Shown here piece by piece: positions 1 to 8,076 of a stretch of DNA of 64,000 bases. Source of the DNA: Lachnospiraceae bacterium XPB1003 (lineage in GTDB: Bacteria > Bacillota > Clostridia > Lachnospirales > Lachnospiraceae); assembly GCA_900102065.1 (NCBI GenBank), contig FMVK01000012.1, positions 1 through 64,000 of the forward strand, in the 5' to 3' direction. The notes under the pieces are model-generated. The model ran no database searches, was not told the DNA's origin, and was given only the letters and a program-made list of their open reading frames with translations. Both the position numbers and the translations under genes were made by a program. Each line of letters begins with the position of its first letter. Positions within the stretch are counted from its first letter, which is position 1.

Positions 1-405
1 TATGAGGCAGGGACTATGCTGAAGACTCATCCGGATATTCCATATGATGATGGTATAAGACGTATTTATCTTTACACGGAAGGAAAATTGAAAAAAGACG
101 CCGATGATAATGACAAAAAACTGAAAAATCTATTACAATATATAAGACGGAGTACTGAGGAAAATGTAACCGACGAAACGACCAGGCGCCTTGATGAGCT
201 TGTAAAGGCCACCAAACATAAGAAAGATATCGGGGTAAAATATATGAAGAGCTGGGAACTGGAAAGTGAGCTAAGAGAAGAAGGGCGCGAGGAAGAGCGT
301 GCTAATACCGAAGCAGAACGCCGCCGTGCTGATGCGGCAGAATCTAGAGCTGATGCTGCGGAGGCTGAACTTGAAAAGTATAAAGCAAAGTTTGGGAAAA
401 TATAG
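1..405 (+). CDS. Rpn / PD-(D/E)XK nuclease family transposase, C-terminal part (5' end outside window)
   Basis: The reading frame is open from the first base (codons for YEAGT precede the first ATG at 16), so the gene starts left of the window. The visible residues include a GIRRIYLYTEGK motif typical of the C-terminal half of Rpn-type recombination-promoting nuclease / PD-(D/E)XK transposase-family proteins in Lachnospiraceae. The last 50 residues are a charged helix rich in Glu, Arg and Ala with a repeated (R)ADAAE unit, likely a coiled coil. The catalytic nuclease core is not visible. Family assignment rests on the C-terminal pattern only. A strong terminator follows. Confidence 0.6.
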   Translation, partial: YEAGTMLKTHPDIPYDDGIRRIYLYTEGKLKKDADDNDKKLKNLLQYIRRSTEENVTDETTRRLDELVKATKHKKDIGVKYMKSWELESELREEGREEERANTEAERRRADAAESRADAAEAELEKYKAKFGKI

Positions 406-445
406 TGCTCATGTCAATTTAAAAACCAAATGAAGTATGTAAGCA

Positions 446-474
446 GACCGGCGGCAATCCGTCGGTCTTTTTTT
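446..474 (+). terminator. Rho-independent terminator after the Rpn-family gene
   Basis: Nine-base-pair stem (446-454 with 459-467, one G-T pair), loop CAAT, followed by seven T residues. Confidence 0.85.
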
Positions 475-483
475 GGCCGTTTC

Positions 484-512
484 TTGCACATTGCGGGCGT
501 ATAAAGTATAAT
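484..512 (+). promoter_or_regulatory. Sigma-A type promoter of the NUDIX/DUF2953/ytfJ cluster
   Basis: TTGCAC (484-489), 17-base spacer, TATAAT (507-512). Transcription would start near 519, giving a leader of about 30 bases to the GTG at 550. Confidence 0.75.
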
Positions 513-549
513 TTCCATATGTGTGTGCACGTCGAAAGGAGTCTGCAAA

Positions 550-990
550 GTGATTGAAGCAGTCAGTTGCGGCGGTGTGGTTATTTTCAGAGGTAAGGTT
601 TTGTTACTGTACAAAAATTACCGAAACCGGTATGAGGGGTGGGTACTGCCAAAGGGTACAGTAGAACCGGGTGAGGAATATCCTTATACTGCGCTTAGAG
701 AAGTTAGAGAAGAGTCGGGAGCCAGAGCTTCCATTGTGACTTATCTTGGGAAAAGCCAATATTCGTTTAATGTTCCGGAAGATACCGTTGAGAAGGAAGT
801 TCATTGGTATCTGATGAAGGGCGTCAGTTATTACAGCAAGCCGCAGAGGGAAGAGTACTTCCATGATTCGGGCTTCTATAAATATCATGAGGCCATTCAT
901 CTGCTTAAGTTTGTTAATGAGAAAACCATTCTTGAGAAGGCATATGATCACTATCAGAGCCTTTATCGTGCAAGACTTTGGGGGAACTGA
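550..990 (+). CDS. NUDIX hydrolase
   Basis: A 146-residue NUDIX protein that would hydrolyse a nucleoside diphosphate linked to another group, using divalent metal. The NUDIX box is complete: it starts at GTVEPGEE and ends REVREESGA, giving the G-x5-E-x7-REUxEExGU pattern. The substrate cannot be read from the sequence. I start at GTG 550 because AAAGGAG lies at 535-541 with an 8-base spacer; an in-frame GTG at 523 has no ribosome site. It is first in a tightly packed cluster and its TGA overlaps the ATG of the next gene by one base, so the two are probably translationally coupled. Confidence 0.85.
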   Translation: MIEAVSCGGVVIFRGKVLLLYKNYRNRYEGWVLPKGTVEPGEEYPYTALREVREESGARASIVTYLGKSQYSFNVPEDTVEKEVHWYLMKGVSYYSKPQREEYFHDSGFYKYHEAIHLLKFVNEKTILEKAYDHYQSLYRARLWGN

Positions 991-1262
991 TGATAGAATT
1001 TGATCCGGTTTTGTATGTCAGTCCGGGACTTAAAGATCAGAAGGTCGAGATCTGTGAAAAGCTGATGTGCAGGGAAACGGTTACTGGGATTTATATCATT
1101 TACCTCAATCTCAGCACCGGGCTCCCGGAAGCCATCCCGTCTTTACAGATCGGACAGAAGTATTATGAGGAGCATCGTACTCACGTAGTGGGACTTGCAG
1201 AGAGTTACGAATTAACGCTTAACTATCTGGCAAATGCGGCGAGGGAACGGTACGGCTTATGA
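990..1262 (+). CDS. Conserved small protein of unknown function
   Basis: Ninety residues, soluble, no signal peptide or membrane segment, no family that I recognise. It starts at ATG 990 inside the stop codon of the NUDIX gene (TGATG), with GGGGA just upstream; the in-frame TTG at 978 is less likely. Its own TGA overlaps the next ATG (ATGA at 1259-1262). It is therefore sandwiched with single-base overlaps between NUDIX and DUF2953 genes and is almost certainly expressed. Its context gives no clear function. Confidence 0.7.
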   Translation: MIEFDPVLYVSPGLKDQKVEICEKLMCRETVTGIYIIYLNLSTGLPEAIPSLQIGQKYYEEHRTHVVGLAESYELTLNYLANAARERYGL

Positions 1263-2275
1263 GTGTTTTTCTTACCGTTCTTAAGATAACGGGAATTGTC
1301 CTCGGAAGTTTACTTGGATTAATACTGCTTTTGATCCTATTGCTTTTGTTTTATCCGTTTCATTACAGGATCATCGCAAACAAGCATGAGGAATTCGCAG
1401 CTAAAGCAAAAGTGTTCTGGCTGTGGCATATTATATCGGTCACTGTTGATTATCGTAAGGAACTTAAGACGTATATCAAAGTGTTCGGGATAGATATCTA
1501 CGATCTTAAGAAAAGAAAAGAGCAGAAAGAAAAAGAGAAAGAAGAAAAGAATTCCAAAAAGAAATCCGGAAAAAAATCCCGTAATGATTCCGATGAAGTT
1601 CTGACATCCGAGGAAGCGGATGAGCTCAGAAAAGAAAAGTCGGAAGAAAAATCAAAGGGAAAGACTAAAGAAAAGTCGGAAAACGAAATTTCGGAGAAGA
1701 CTTCCGCAGAAACGGTAAAGAAGTCGGAAGCCGCAAAAGATGATCGTAAATCCGGAAAACGCGGAAAAAGAAGAAAGAAGATAACTTTCCGGCAATTTCT
1801 AGACAGACTTGAAGATAAGATATTTGATTTCATCATTGACCTGCCGGATAAGGTCGCAGCATTCTGGGACAATATCACGGGCAAGATCGAAGAGTTCATT
1901 GAGAAGATAGATTATTATGACAGACTGCTGGGAAGCAAGGGCGCGGACGAAGTCATTAAGATGACAAAGTATCGTGTCGGAAAGGTACTGAAACCCCTTG
2001 TTCCGAAGAAGATAATGTGCAGTCTTGACTATTCGGATGACGATCCCGAGAAGGTTGCGAAGATGTGGCAGTATTACGCATTATCCATTCCTTTGAGAGA
2101 CGGGATCCCCGGGTATTTTGATATGAATGCCGTTCAGGGTGAGAAGAATGTAGAGCTTGACTTGACGGTTAAAGGATACTTTTTTCTGGGACCGATACTG
2201 TGGCACACGGCCATGCTGGTTCTCAATAAGAAATTTAAATCGTTTATCAAACGCCTTAAGCGGGAGGAAAGTTAA
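1259..2275 (+). CDS. DUF2953 domain membrane protein (YtfI-like)
   Basis: A 338-residue protein with one N-terminal membrane segment (about residues 7-29, very Leu-rich), then a short conserved region, a Lys/Glu/Ser-rich low-complexity linker (about 80-180) and a C-terminal domain ending in a hydrophobic stretch (ILWHTAMLVLN). The order 'membrane protein with DUF2953, then YtfJ' is the ytfI-ytfJ pair known from Bacillus and Clostridia, where YtfJ is a sporulation/germination-linked protein. The stop abuts the ATG of ytfJ (TAAATG). The molecular role of the family is unknown. The long charged linker is probably a lineage-specific expansion. Confidence 0.75.
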   Translation: MSVFLTVLKITGIVLGSLLGLILLLILLLLFYPFHYRIIANKHEEFAAKAKVFWLWHIISVTVDYRKELKTYIKVFGIDIYDLKKRKEQKEKEKEEKNSKKKSGKKSRNDSDEVLTSEEADELRKEKSEEKSKGKTKEKSENEISEKTSAETVKKSEAAKDDRKSGKRGKRRKKITFRQFLDRLEDKIFDFIIDLPDKVAAFWDNITGKIEEFIEKIDYYDRLLGSKGADEVIKMTKYRVGKVLKPLVPKKIMCSLDYSDDDPEKVAKMWQYYALSIPLRDGIPGYFDMNAVQGEKNVELDLTVKGYFFLGPILWHTAMLVLNKKFKSFIKRLKREES

Positions 2276-2677
2276 ATGGCTGACAATAATATTACTAATG
2301 TAATGGATGCGATGATGAAGAACATGGATCATCTCGTAGGTACCAAGACCGTTATCGGTGAATCCGTAAAGGTTGGTGATGCGGTGATCATTCCTCTTGT
2401 TGATGTTTCATTCGGAGTGGCGGCGGGAGCTACCAGCAGAGATAAGAAGAACGCAGGAGCGGGCGGACTTAGCGCAAAGCTTTCACCTTCCGCTGTTATC
2501 ATGATCCAGGACGGACATGCACGTATCCTGAATGTTAAGAATACCGATTCCGTAAGCAAGATAATCGATCTTGTACCGGAGGTAATCGATAAGTTCAAAG
2601 CAAGAAAAGCTGTTACCGTTGATGAGGACGAGGCAGCAAAGGCTGCATTCCCCGAAGAAGCAGATAGTGAAGATTAA
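2276..2677 (+). CDS. ytfJ: GerW/YtfJ family protein
   Basis: A 133-residue protein with the YtfJ pattern: a start like NVMDAMMKNM, then VGDAVIIPLVDVSFG, a Gly/Ala-rich middle (GAGGLSAKLSPSAV) and a hydrophobic C-terminal half ending DLVPEVIDKF. In Bacillus subtilis YtfJ (GerW) is made in the forespore and affects germination; in non-sporulating Lachnospiraceae the role is unknown. It lies directly after the DUF2953 gene with no gap, as in other Firmicutes. An acidic tail (EEADSED) closes the protein. Confidence 0.85.
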   Translation: MADNNITNVMDAMMKNMDHLVGTKTVIGESVKVGDAVIIPLVDVSFGVAAGATSRDKKNAGAGGLSAKLSPSAVIMIQDGHARILNVKNTDSVSKIIDLVPEVIDKFKARKAVTVDEDEAAKAAFPEEADSED

Positions 2678-2695
2678 GATAGATTCTGATCGCTG

Positions 2696-3295
2696 ATGAA
2701 AGAAAACGACGCGGAAATATCAGCTCTTGTGAGCAAAGAAGATATACAGGATTATAAGCGCAGGCTTTTCGCAGAGAAAGTCATGCTTTCATCCGAACGC
2801 GCCGAAATCGCCGAAGAAAGAGAAGCTCTTAATCGTGAGCGTAAGGCTATAGCGAGAGAGCGGAGGCAGCTGGAAAAAGAGACTAAGCAGCTTTCGGCCA
2901 AGATAGGAAGTATGAGGGAATCTGCGGAATATGAGAGGAAGAGGCTTAAGAGCGAAGCCAATCTCCTGGATGGTAAGCAGAAGATAATCGAGCGTGCTTA
3001 CAGATCCCTTGATTCAGATAGGCTCAGGCTGAATATGGAATATGATGCTCTCCACAGAGAACGGGAGAATCTAAAGCGCCTGACTGAGCGATCATCCAAA
3101 GAGATGGAAGAATATGCTACTGGTATATTCTTCAGGGGAGTGAATAATCAGGTGGCGTTAAAAAAGCGCTACAAGGATCTGATGAAGATATACCATCCCG
3201 ATAATATCGCAGGTGATCATGACATCATCATCAAGATAAGGGAAGAGTATGAGGATCTTTGCAGAAGATTCGGAATGAATGGAAAAAGGGCATAA
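2696..3295 (+). CDS. Coiled-coil protein with C-terminal J domain
   Basis: A 199-residue protein. Residues 10-145 are an almost uninterrupted charged helix (repeated ER, RE, EK), predicted coiled coil. The last 45 residues hold a J-domain-like segment with the HPD signature (KIYHPDNIAGDH) followed by a helix (IKIREEYEDLCRRF), so it probably recruits DnaK. It lacks the Gly/Phe and zinc-finger regions of DnaJ, so it is a specialised co-chaperone rather than DnaJ. The client is unknown. It follows ytfJ by 18 bases. Confidence 0.7.
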   Translation: MKENDAEISALVSKEDIQDYKRRLFAEKVMLSSERAEIAEEREALNRERKAIARERRQLEKETKQLSAKIGSMRESAEYERKRLKSEANLLDGKQKIIERAYRSLDSDRLRLNMEYDALHRERENLKRLTERSSKEMEEYATGIFFRGVNNQVALKKRYKDLMKIYHPDNIAGDHDIIIKIREEYEDLCRRFGMNGKRA

Positions 3296-3296
3296 A

Positions 3297-3323
3297 AAAA
3301 TCTCCGGTTAAACCGGAGATTTT
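3297..3323. terminator. Bidirectional terminator between the J-domain gene and rpmB
   Basis: Eleven-base-pair perfect stem (3297-3307 with 3313-3323), loop TTAAA, with A-run on one side and T-run on the other, placed between convergent genes. Confidence 0.9.
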
Positions 3324-3345
3324 TAATTTATCTGAGAATTCAAAG

Positions 3346-3531
3346 TCAGGCGCGCTCTACAGTACCGCTCTTTAAGCAGGTCGTGCAAACATGCAGACGC
3401 TTAGGCGTACCGTTTACCATGCACTTAACATTCTTGATGTTTGATTTCCAGATATGGTTTGATCTTCTGTGGGAATGGCTCACATTGTTTCCAAAATGAA
3501 GTCCCTTTCCGCAAACATCACACTTTGCCAT
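3346..3531 (-). CDS. rpmB: 50S ribosomal protein L28
   Basis: A 61-residue L28 starting MAKCDVCGKG, with two CxxC pairs (CDVC and CTTC), i.e. the zinc-binding form of L28. The start at 3531 is preceded by AGGGAGGT (3539-3546); an upstream in-frame start at 3555 would add eight residues not seen in the family. It is transcribed away from the asp23-like/fakA/recG genes, the arrangement found in many Firmicutes. Confidence 0.96.
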   Translation of the reverse strand: MAKCDVCGKGLHFGNNVSHSHRRSNHIWKSNIKNVKCMVNGTPKRLHVCTTCLKSGTVERA

Positions 3532-3585
3532 GGCTAACACCTCCCTTAGTATCAATTACATTAATAACGATTATCTACAAATATT

Positions 3586-3615
3586 AGTATAACGGCATAG
3601 TTACAACCGCAACAA
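3586..3615 (-). promoter_or_regulatory. Probable rpmB promoter
   Basis: On the minus strand TTGTTG (3615-3610), 18-base spacer, TATACT (3591-3586). Confidence 0.5.
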
Positions 3616-3667
3616 AAGCTATTCTAACAGAAGGAAAAACGATTTGCAAGAGGAAGTTTTAACGTCG

Positions 3668-3696
3668 TTGCAAAGGGCATTTAAATCCTATATAAT
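3668..3696 (+). promoter_or_regulatory. Promoter of the asp23-like/fakA operon
   Basis: TTGCAA (3668-3673), 17-base spacer, TATAAT (3691-3696), 67 bases before the ATG at 3763. Confidence 0.8.
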
Positions 3697-3762
3697 TATC
3701 GAATGTTAATAAGGAAAACATCCGTGGGGTGATCATATCCTTTAGGTAAGGAGGGAAACTGC

Positions 3763-4119
3763 ATGAATAGTTCCATCGATACACATTTGGGCAGCATACA
3801 GATCAATAATGACGTTATAGCCAAGTACGCAGGAACTGTTGCCAATGAATGCTTTGGCATAGTGGGCATGGCAAGTGTGAATATGAAGGAAGGTCTGGTC
3901 CGTATCCTTAAGAAGGACAGTGTTGACAGAGGGATCAGTGTTAAGACGAATGGGGGAAAGCTGGTACTGGATTTCCATGTGATAGTTGCTTACGGAGTGA
4001 GCATCATCGCTGTTACGGAGAATCTGATCAGCAATGTTAAGTATAAGATCGAAGAATATACCGGCCTTGAAGTTGAGAAGATCAATATCTTTGTTGAAGG
4101 CGTCAGGGTTATTGATTAA
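3763..4119 (+). CDS. Asp23/Gls24 family envelope stress protein (YloU-like)
   Basis: A 118-residue Asp23/Gls24-family protein, with the family motifs INNDVIAKYAGTVANE near the N-terminus, a FHVIVAYGVSI centre and a C-terminal VEGV. It has no membrane segment. In Firmicutes this YloU-type member sits directly upstream of fakA (yloV), as here, with 15 bases between them and an AAGGAGG site in the gap. Its role is not established; partners in the family act at the membrane under cell-wall stress. Strong ribosome site (AAGGAGGG) before ATG 3763. Confidence 0.9.
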   Translation: MNSSIDTHLGSIQINNDVIAKYAGTVANECFGIVGMASVNMKEGLVRILKKDSVDRGISVKTNGGKLVLDFHVIVAYGVSIIAVTENLISNVKYKIEEYTGLEVEKINIFVEGVRVID

Positions 4120-4134
4120 GGAGGAGTTGGCTAA

Positions 4135-5814
4135 GTGGCTGTTACCGGTTTAAATCCCCAGATACTCTCGCAGATGTTTCTTGCGGGAGCAAAGAATCTT
4201 GAGTCAAAAAAAGACCATATCAATGAATTAAACGTATTTCCTGTTCCCGATGGTGATACAGGTACAAATATGACACTTACCGTTATGTCGGCGGCTAAGG
4301 AAGTTAATGCACTTGAAGATCCTACGATGGAGACCTTCTGTAAGGCGGTTTCATCAGGGTCGCTTAGAGGTGCAAGAGGTAATTCGGGTGTTATCTTAAG
4401 CCAGCTCTTCAGAGGCTTCACCAAGGTTATCAAGACATATGATGAGATAGATATCGCAGTGATCTCCGCAGGCTGTGACAAGGCTGTGGAATCAGCATAT
4501 AAGGCTGTCATGCAGCCCAAGGAAGGTACGATCCTTACTGTTGCAAAGGCCATCGCCGAGAAGACCAATGAAGTCTTTGAACGCGGTGAACAGGATATAG
4601 AAGTACTTCTTAAGGAAGTTATCGCGCATGCAAAAGTAGCGCTTGATCATACTCCCGAGCTTTTACCGGTTCTGAAGGAAGCGGGCGTTGTCGATTCCGG
4701 CGGAGCAGGACTTGTAGCTGTCCTGGAAGGTTTCTATGACGGACTGCTTGGCAAGGGGATTGCTTTTTCAGTTGAGGAAGAGGCAAGCGAAGAGGGCAGC
4801 TCTGAAGAAGAGAAGAAAAAGGAGCCTCAGTTCAAGTATCTCTATCATACATCGGTAGCTCTTGTGCTTGAAAAAGGAGTGCGTCACCCGGAGGAAAAGG
4901 AAGTCCTTAAGTATCTTTCGGAGATCGGTGAGGATGGCGCTATCACTATCGAGGGCAGCATAGTAAATATCACTGTTAATACCAATGATCCCGGATTTGT
5001 GCTTCAGAAAGCCATTAAATTCGGTGAGCTTATTGATGTAGTTGTTAAGAACAGGAAGAATCCCGAAGCAGGAAAGACTGAAGGATCTGCCAAGGTTAAG
5101 GAAGAACCTGTTGAGGCTGCGCCTGTTAAGGAAGAAGCTGTAGAGGAACTTCCGGCAAAGGACTGTGGGTTTGTTGCTGTTTCTGCAGGAGACGGACTTG
5201 CAGGTATCTTTACGAATCTCGGGGTGGATGTGGTCATTTCCGGCGGACAGACTATGAATCCCAGCACAGATGATATCTTAAAGGCTGTGGAACGTGTTAA
5301 TGCTCCGGTGGTATTCGTATTCCCGAATAATAAGAATATCATCATGGCTGCTAATCAGGCACGCGATCTTTCTGACAAGAAGGTAATAGTTGTTCCGACC
5401 AAGACTGTTACGCAGGGTATCACAGCCATGATCTCTTATGTGAGCGGTGCGACACCCGAAGAGAATGAAGAGACCATGCTTGCGGATATCGCAAATGTTA
5501 AGACCGGTCAGATCACATATGCTGTAAGAGATACTTCCATCGATGGAATAGAGATTCATTCCGGAGACTATATGGGTATCGGTGATAAGGGAATTCTTTC
5601 CGAAGGTAAGGACATCAAGGAAGTCATGAAGGAAATGATGAGTAAGATGACCGATGACAGCTGTGAAGTGATAAGCATCTACTACGGTCAGGATGTTAAG
5701 GAATCCGATGCCGAAGAGATGAAGAAAGCTGTTGAGGAACAGTTCCCTGATGTGGATGTGGAGCTTGAATGCGGCGGACAGCCCGTTTACTACTATATCG
5801 TTTCTGCCGAATGA
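4135..5814 (+). CDS. fakA: Fatty acid kinase ATP-binding subunit FakA (DAK phosphatase family, YloV)
   Basis: A 559-residue protein. Residues 1-210 form a DhaL-type ATP-binding domain with VFPVPDGDTGTNM, GARGNSGVILSQ and VDSGGAGL motifs. After an acidic linker (about 222-240) comes the FakA middle region and, from about 340, a C-terminal domain with GDGLAGIFTNLGVD. FakA phosphorylates fatty acids held by a FakB (DegV-family) carrier for phospholipid synthesis; no fakB lies in this window. The start is GTG 4135, preceded by AAGGAGG. A second low-complexity stretch rich in Glu/Pro/Val (about 315-345) separates the two halves. Confidence 0.92.
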   Translation: MAVTGLNPQILSQMFLAGAKNLESKKDHINELNVFPVPDGDTGTNMTLTVMSAAKEVNALEDPTMETFCKAVSSGSLRGARGNSGVILSQLFRGFTKVIKTYDEIDIAVISAGCDKAVESAYKAVMQPKEGTILTVAKAIAEKTNEVFERGEQDIEVLLKEVIAHAKVALDHTPELLPVLKEAGVVDSGGAGLVAVLEGFYDGLLGKGIAFSVEEEASEEGSSEEEKKKEPQFKYLYHTSVALVLEKGVRHPEEKEVLKYLSEIGEDGAITIEGSIVNITVNTNDPGFVLQKAIKFGELIDVVVKNRKNPEAGKTEGSAKVKEEPVEAAPVKEEAVEELPAKDCGFVAVSAGDGLAGIFTNLGVDVVISGGQTMNPSTDDILKAVERVNAPVVFVFPNNKNIIMAANQARDLSDKKVIVVPTKTVTQGITAMISYVSGATPEENEETMLADIANVKTGQITYAVRDTSIDGIEIHSGDYMGIGDKGILSEGKDIKEVMKEMMSKMTDDSCEVISIYYGQDVKESDAEEMKKAVEEQFPDVDVELECGGQPVYYYIVSAE

Positions 5815-5836
5815 TCGGAGCCGGAAAAATATTATC

Positions 5837-5872
5837 CCTGCGGTATTTGTCACAGATACCGCAGGTTTTTTT
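5837..5872 (+). terminator. Terminator after fakA
   Basis: Ten-base-pair perfect stem (CCTGCGGTAT, 5837-5846, with 5856-5865), nine-base loop, seven T residues. It ends one base before the recG extended -10 element. Confidence 0.9.
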
Positions 5873-5880
5873 GATATAAT
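5872..5880 (+). promoter_or_regulatory. Extended -10 promoter of recG
   Basis: TGATATAAT (TG-N-TATAAT). No -35 match at normal distance; the space is taken by the fakA terminator. The expected start point is at or next to the A of the recG ATG (5887). Confidence 0.55.
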
Positions 5881-5886
5881 AGCGCT

Positions 5887-8007
5887 ATGGCTTTAAGAGA
5901 TCTTATAACGTCAATAAAAGGTGTGGGTCCTAAGACTGCAGAGGCTTTCGAATCTGCAGGCATAAGGACAGTCAATGATCTTCTTCATTATTTTCCCAGG
6001 AATTATATAGCGGTCCCGAATATTTCTCCTATAGCTGATCTGTCACATGACGGAAGAATGGTGATAAAGGGGACTATCAGAGGAGGATGCAGCATCTTCT
6101 CTAATCATGGCAAGACCATACTGTCATTTGAAGTTGCGGATTCGAGTGGGAGCATCCGTGCATATGTATTTGGAATGCCATATCTCAGAAAGAATTATTA
6201 TCAGGGCAGGAAGCTTATTCTCTACGGCAATGTGACACATAAAGGTGGGAAGACCATGATGAGTCAGCCGAAGATCCTGTCGGAAGATGAATATGAGAAG
6301 CTTAGAGGGACCATGATCCCTGTTTATCCTGTGGGCAGTAAGCTTACGGGAAGTATGGTATCAAAAGCTGTGGGTGCTGTAATAGGCGACGCAGATGAGA
6401 TAAGGGAATATCTGCCGGAAGATGTTGTTGAGAGGGAACAATTGCTTTCCATATCTGATGCTATAAGACGTATGCATTTTCCTTCATCCATGGAAGATGT
6501 CTATGCAGCCAGAAAGAGACTTGCGTTTGATGAATTCTTTTTATTTTTGGCTAAGATGAAGCTTTTAAAAAAAGGGCCGGAAAAGATAAAGAGTTCTTAT
6601 GTGATATCTGATAACGGAGTGGTAGAAGAAAAGCTATTATCAAAGCTTCCGTATGAATTGACCGGTGCGCAAAGGCGCGCAATAGCCGATATCATAAGAG
6701 ATATGGGAAGCGGTTATGCTGCCAACAGACTGGTTCAGGGAGATGTGGGAAGCGGAAAGACCATAGTGGCATTTGCATCGGCGCTCCTTGCCACACTGTC
6801 CGGATATCAGGCTGTTATAATGGCACCGACCGAAGTACTTGCATCCCAGCATTATAAAGATGCACTGGAGATGAAGGAAAAATACGGGCTGGAATGGACC
6901 CCGGGATTATTGTCGGGATCCCTTAAAGTATCGGATAAGAAATCTTGTAAAGAAAAGATCGCTTCCGGAGAGATCAACCTTGTAATTGGAACACATGCAT
7001 TGCTTGAAGACGATGTGGTATTTAATGATCTTGCATTGGTTGTCACCGATGAGCAGCACAGGTTTGGCGTGAGACAGCGCATGACCATAGTTGGGAAGGG
7101 TGAAGTGCCTCATACGGTTGTAATGAGTGCAACTCCGATACCCAGAACTCTTGGACTCATACTTTACGGAGATATGGATGTTTCCGTTATCGATGAAGTG
7201 CCTGCAAAGAGACTTGAGAAGAAAAACGCGGTGGTGGATAACGGATACCGGGACAAGATCTATCAGATGATAGTCAAGCATGTCCGTGACGGTGAACAGG
7301 TATATATCATCTGTCCAATGGTGGAACGAGCGGATGCCGCAGAGTTCGGCCTGGATGAAGCGGAAGATGAGGGCGACAGTGATGCAGCTCAGGCTCTTGC
7401 CAATGTTAAGGATTACAGTGAGAAGATAAGGAGCATATTGCCTTCGGATGTGCGCATCGATTCGCTTCATGGGCGGATGAAGCCTAAGGAGAAGAATGAA
7501 GTAATGGAGCGGTTTGCCGCACATGAGACAGATGTGCTCGTTTCCACTACTGTAGTGGAAGTTGGCGTGAATGTTCCCAATGCCACAGTAATGGTGGTGG
7601 AAAATGCAGAGCGCTTCGGGCTCTCGCAGCTCCATCAGTTAAGAGGCCGCGTGGGAAGAGGCGATAAACAGTCCTATTGTATATTCGTGGCGGGGAGTGA
7701 AGATAAGGAAGTCGGGAAACGTACTAAAGAGCGGTTAGACATTCTCAAGAAGACAAACGACGGATTTAAGATCGCTGAAGAAGATCTGAAACAAAGAGGC
7801 CCCGGGGATTTCTTCGGACTGAGACAATCGGGATTGCCATATTTCAAGATCGCTGATATATATACGGATGCAGAACTTTTGAAAAAAACCGGATCCATAC
7901 TGGAACAGATACTGGCAGGATCCGCTGATTCGCTGGATCGTCTTAAAGAAGCATTGCGTGTTAAAGAAAACTTAAGTTACGTGGATTTCCACGGAATATG
8001 CCTGTAA
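5887..8007 (+). CDS. recG: ATP-dependent DNA helicase RecG
   Basis: A 706-residue RecG, which remodels stalled replication forks and Holliday junctions. Order: N-terminal wedge/OB domain (to about 230, beginning with SIKGVGPKTAEAFESAGI), helicase motifs I (GDVGSGKT), Ia (APTEVLASQHY), II (DEQHRFG), III (SATPIPRT), IV (VYIICPMVE), V (TTVVEVGVNVPNA) and VI (QLHQLRGRVGRG), and the C-terminal RecG-specific part with a GPGDFFGLRQSG motif. A short acidic insertion lies near residues 485-497. There is no ribosome site before ATG 5887 and the promoter -10 ends six bases before it, so the mRNA may be leaderless. Confidence 0.97.
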   Translation: MALRDLITSIKGVGPKTAEAFESAGIRTVNDLLHYFPRNYIAVPNISPIADLSHDGRMVIKGTIRGGCSIFSNHGKTILSFEVADSSGSIRAYVFGMPYLRKNYYQGRKLILYGNVTHKGGKTMMSQPKILSEDEYEKLRGTMIPVYPVGSKLTGSMVSKAVGAVIGDADEIREYLPEDVVEREQLLSISDAIRRMHFPSSMEDVYAARKRLAFDEFFLFLAKMKLLKKGPEKIKSSYVISDNGVVEEKLLSKLPYELTGAQRRAIADIIRDMGSGYAANRLVQGDVGSGKTIVAFASALLATLSGYQAVIMAPTEVLASQHYKDALEMKEKYGLEWTPGLLSGSLKVSDKKSCKEKIASGEINLVIGTHALLEDDVVFNDLALVVTDEQHRFGVRQRMTIVGKGEVPHTVVMSATPIPRTLGLILYGDMDVSVIDEVPAKRLEKKNAVVDNGYRDKIYQMIVKHVRDGEQVYIICPMVERADAAEFGLDEAEDEGDSDAAQALANVKDYSEKIRSILPSDVRIDSLHGRMKPKEKNEVMERFAAHETDVLVSTTVVEVGVNVPNATVMVVENAERFGLSQLHQLRGRVGRGDKQSYCIFVAGSEDKEVGKRTKERLDILKKTNDGFKIAEEDLKQRGPGDFFGLRQSGLPYFKIADIYTDAELLKKTGSILEQILAGSADSLDRLKEALRVKENLSYVDFHGICL

Positions 8008-8076
8008 AATAATACTTGTGTGCAAATCATTTATATATATGTTTTTGCAGAAAGTGATTCGAGACGGAGAAATAAA

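Noticed and set aside
1498-1899. Long Ser/Phe-rich minus-strand open frame opposite the DUF2953 gene
   Set aside because: It is the antisense shadow of a Lys/Glu-rich coding stretch.
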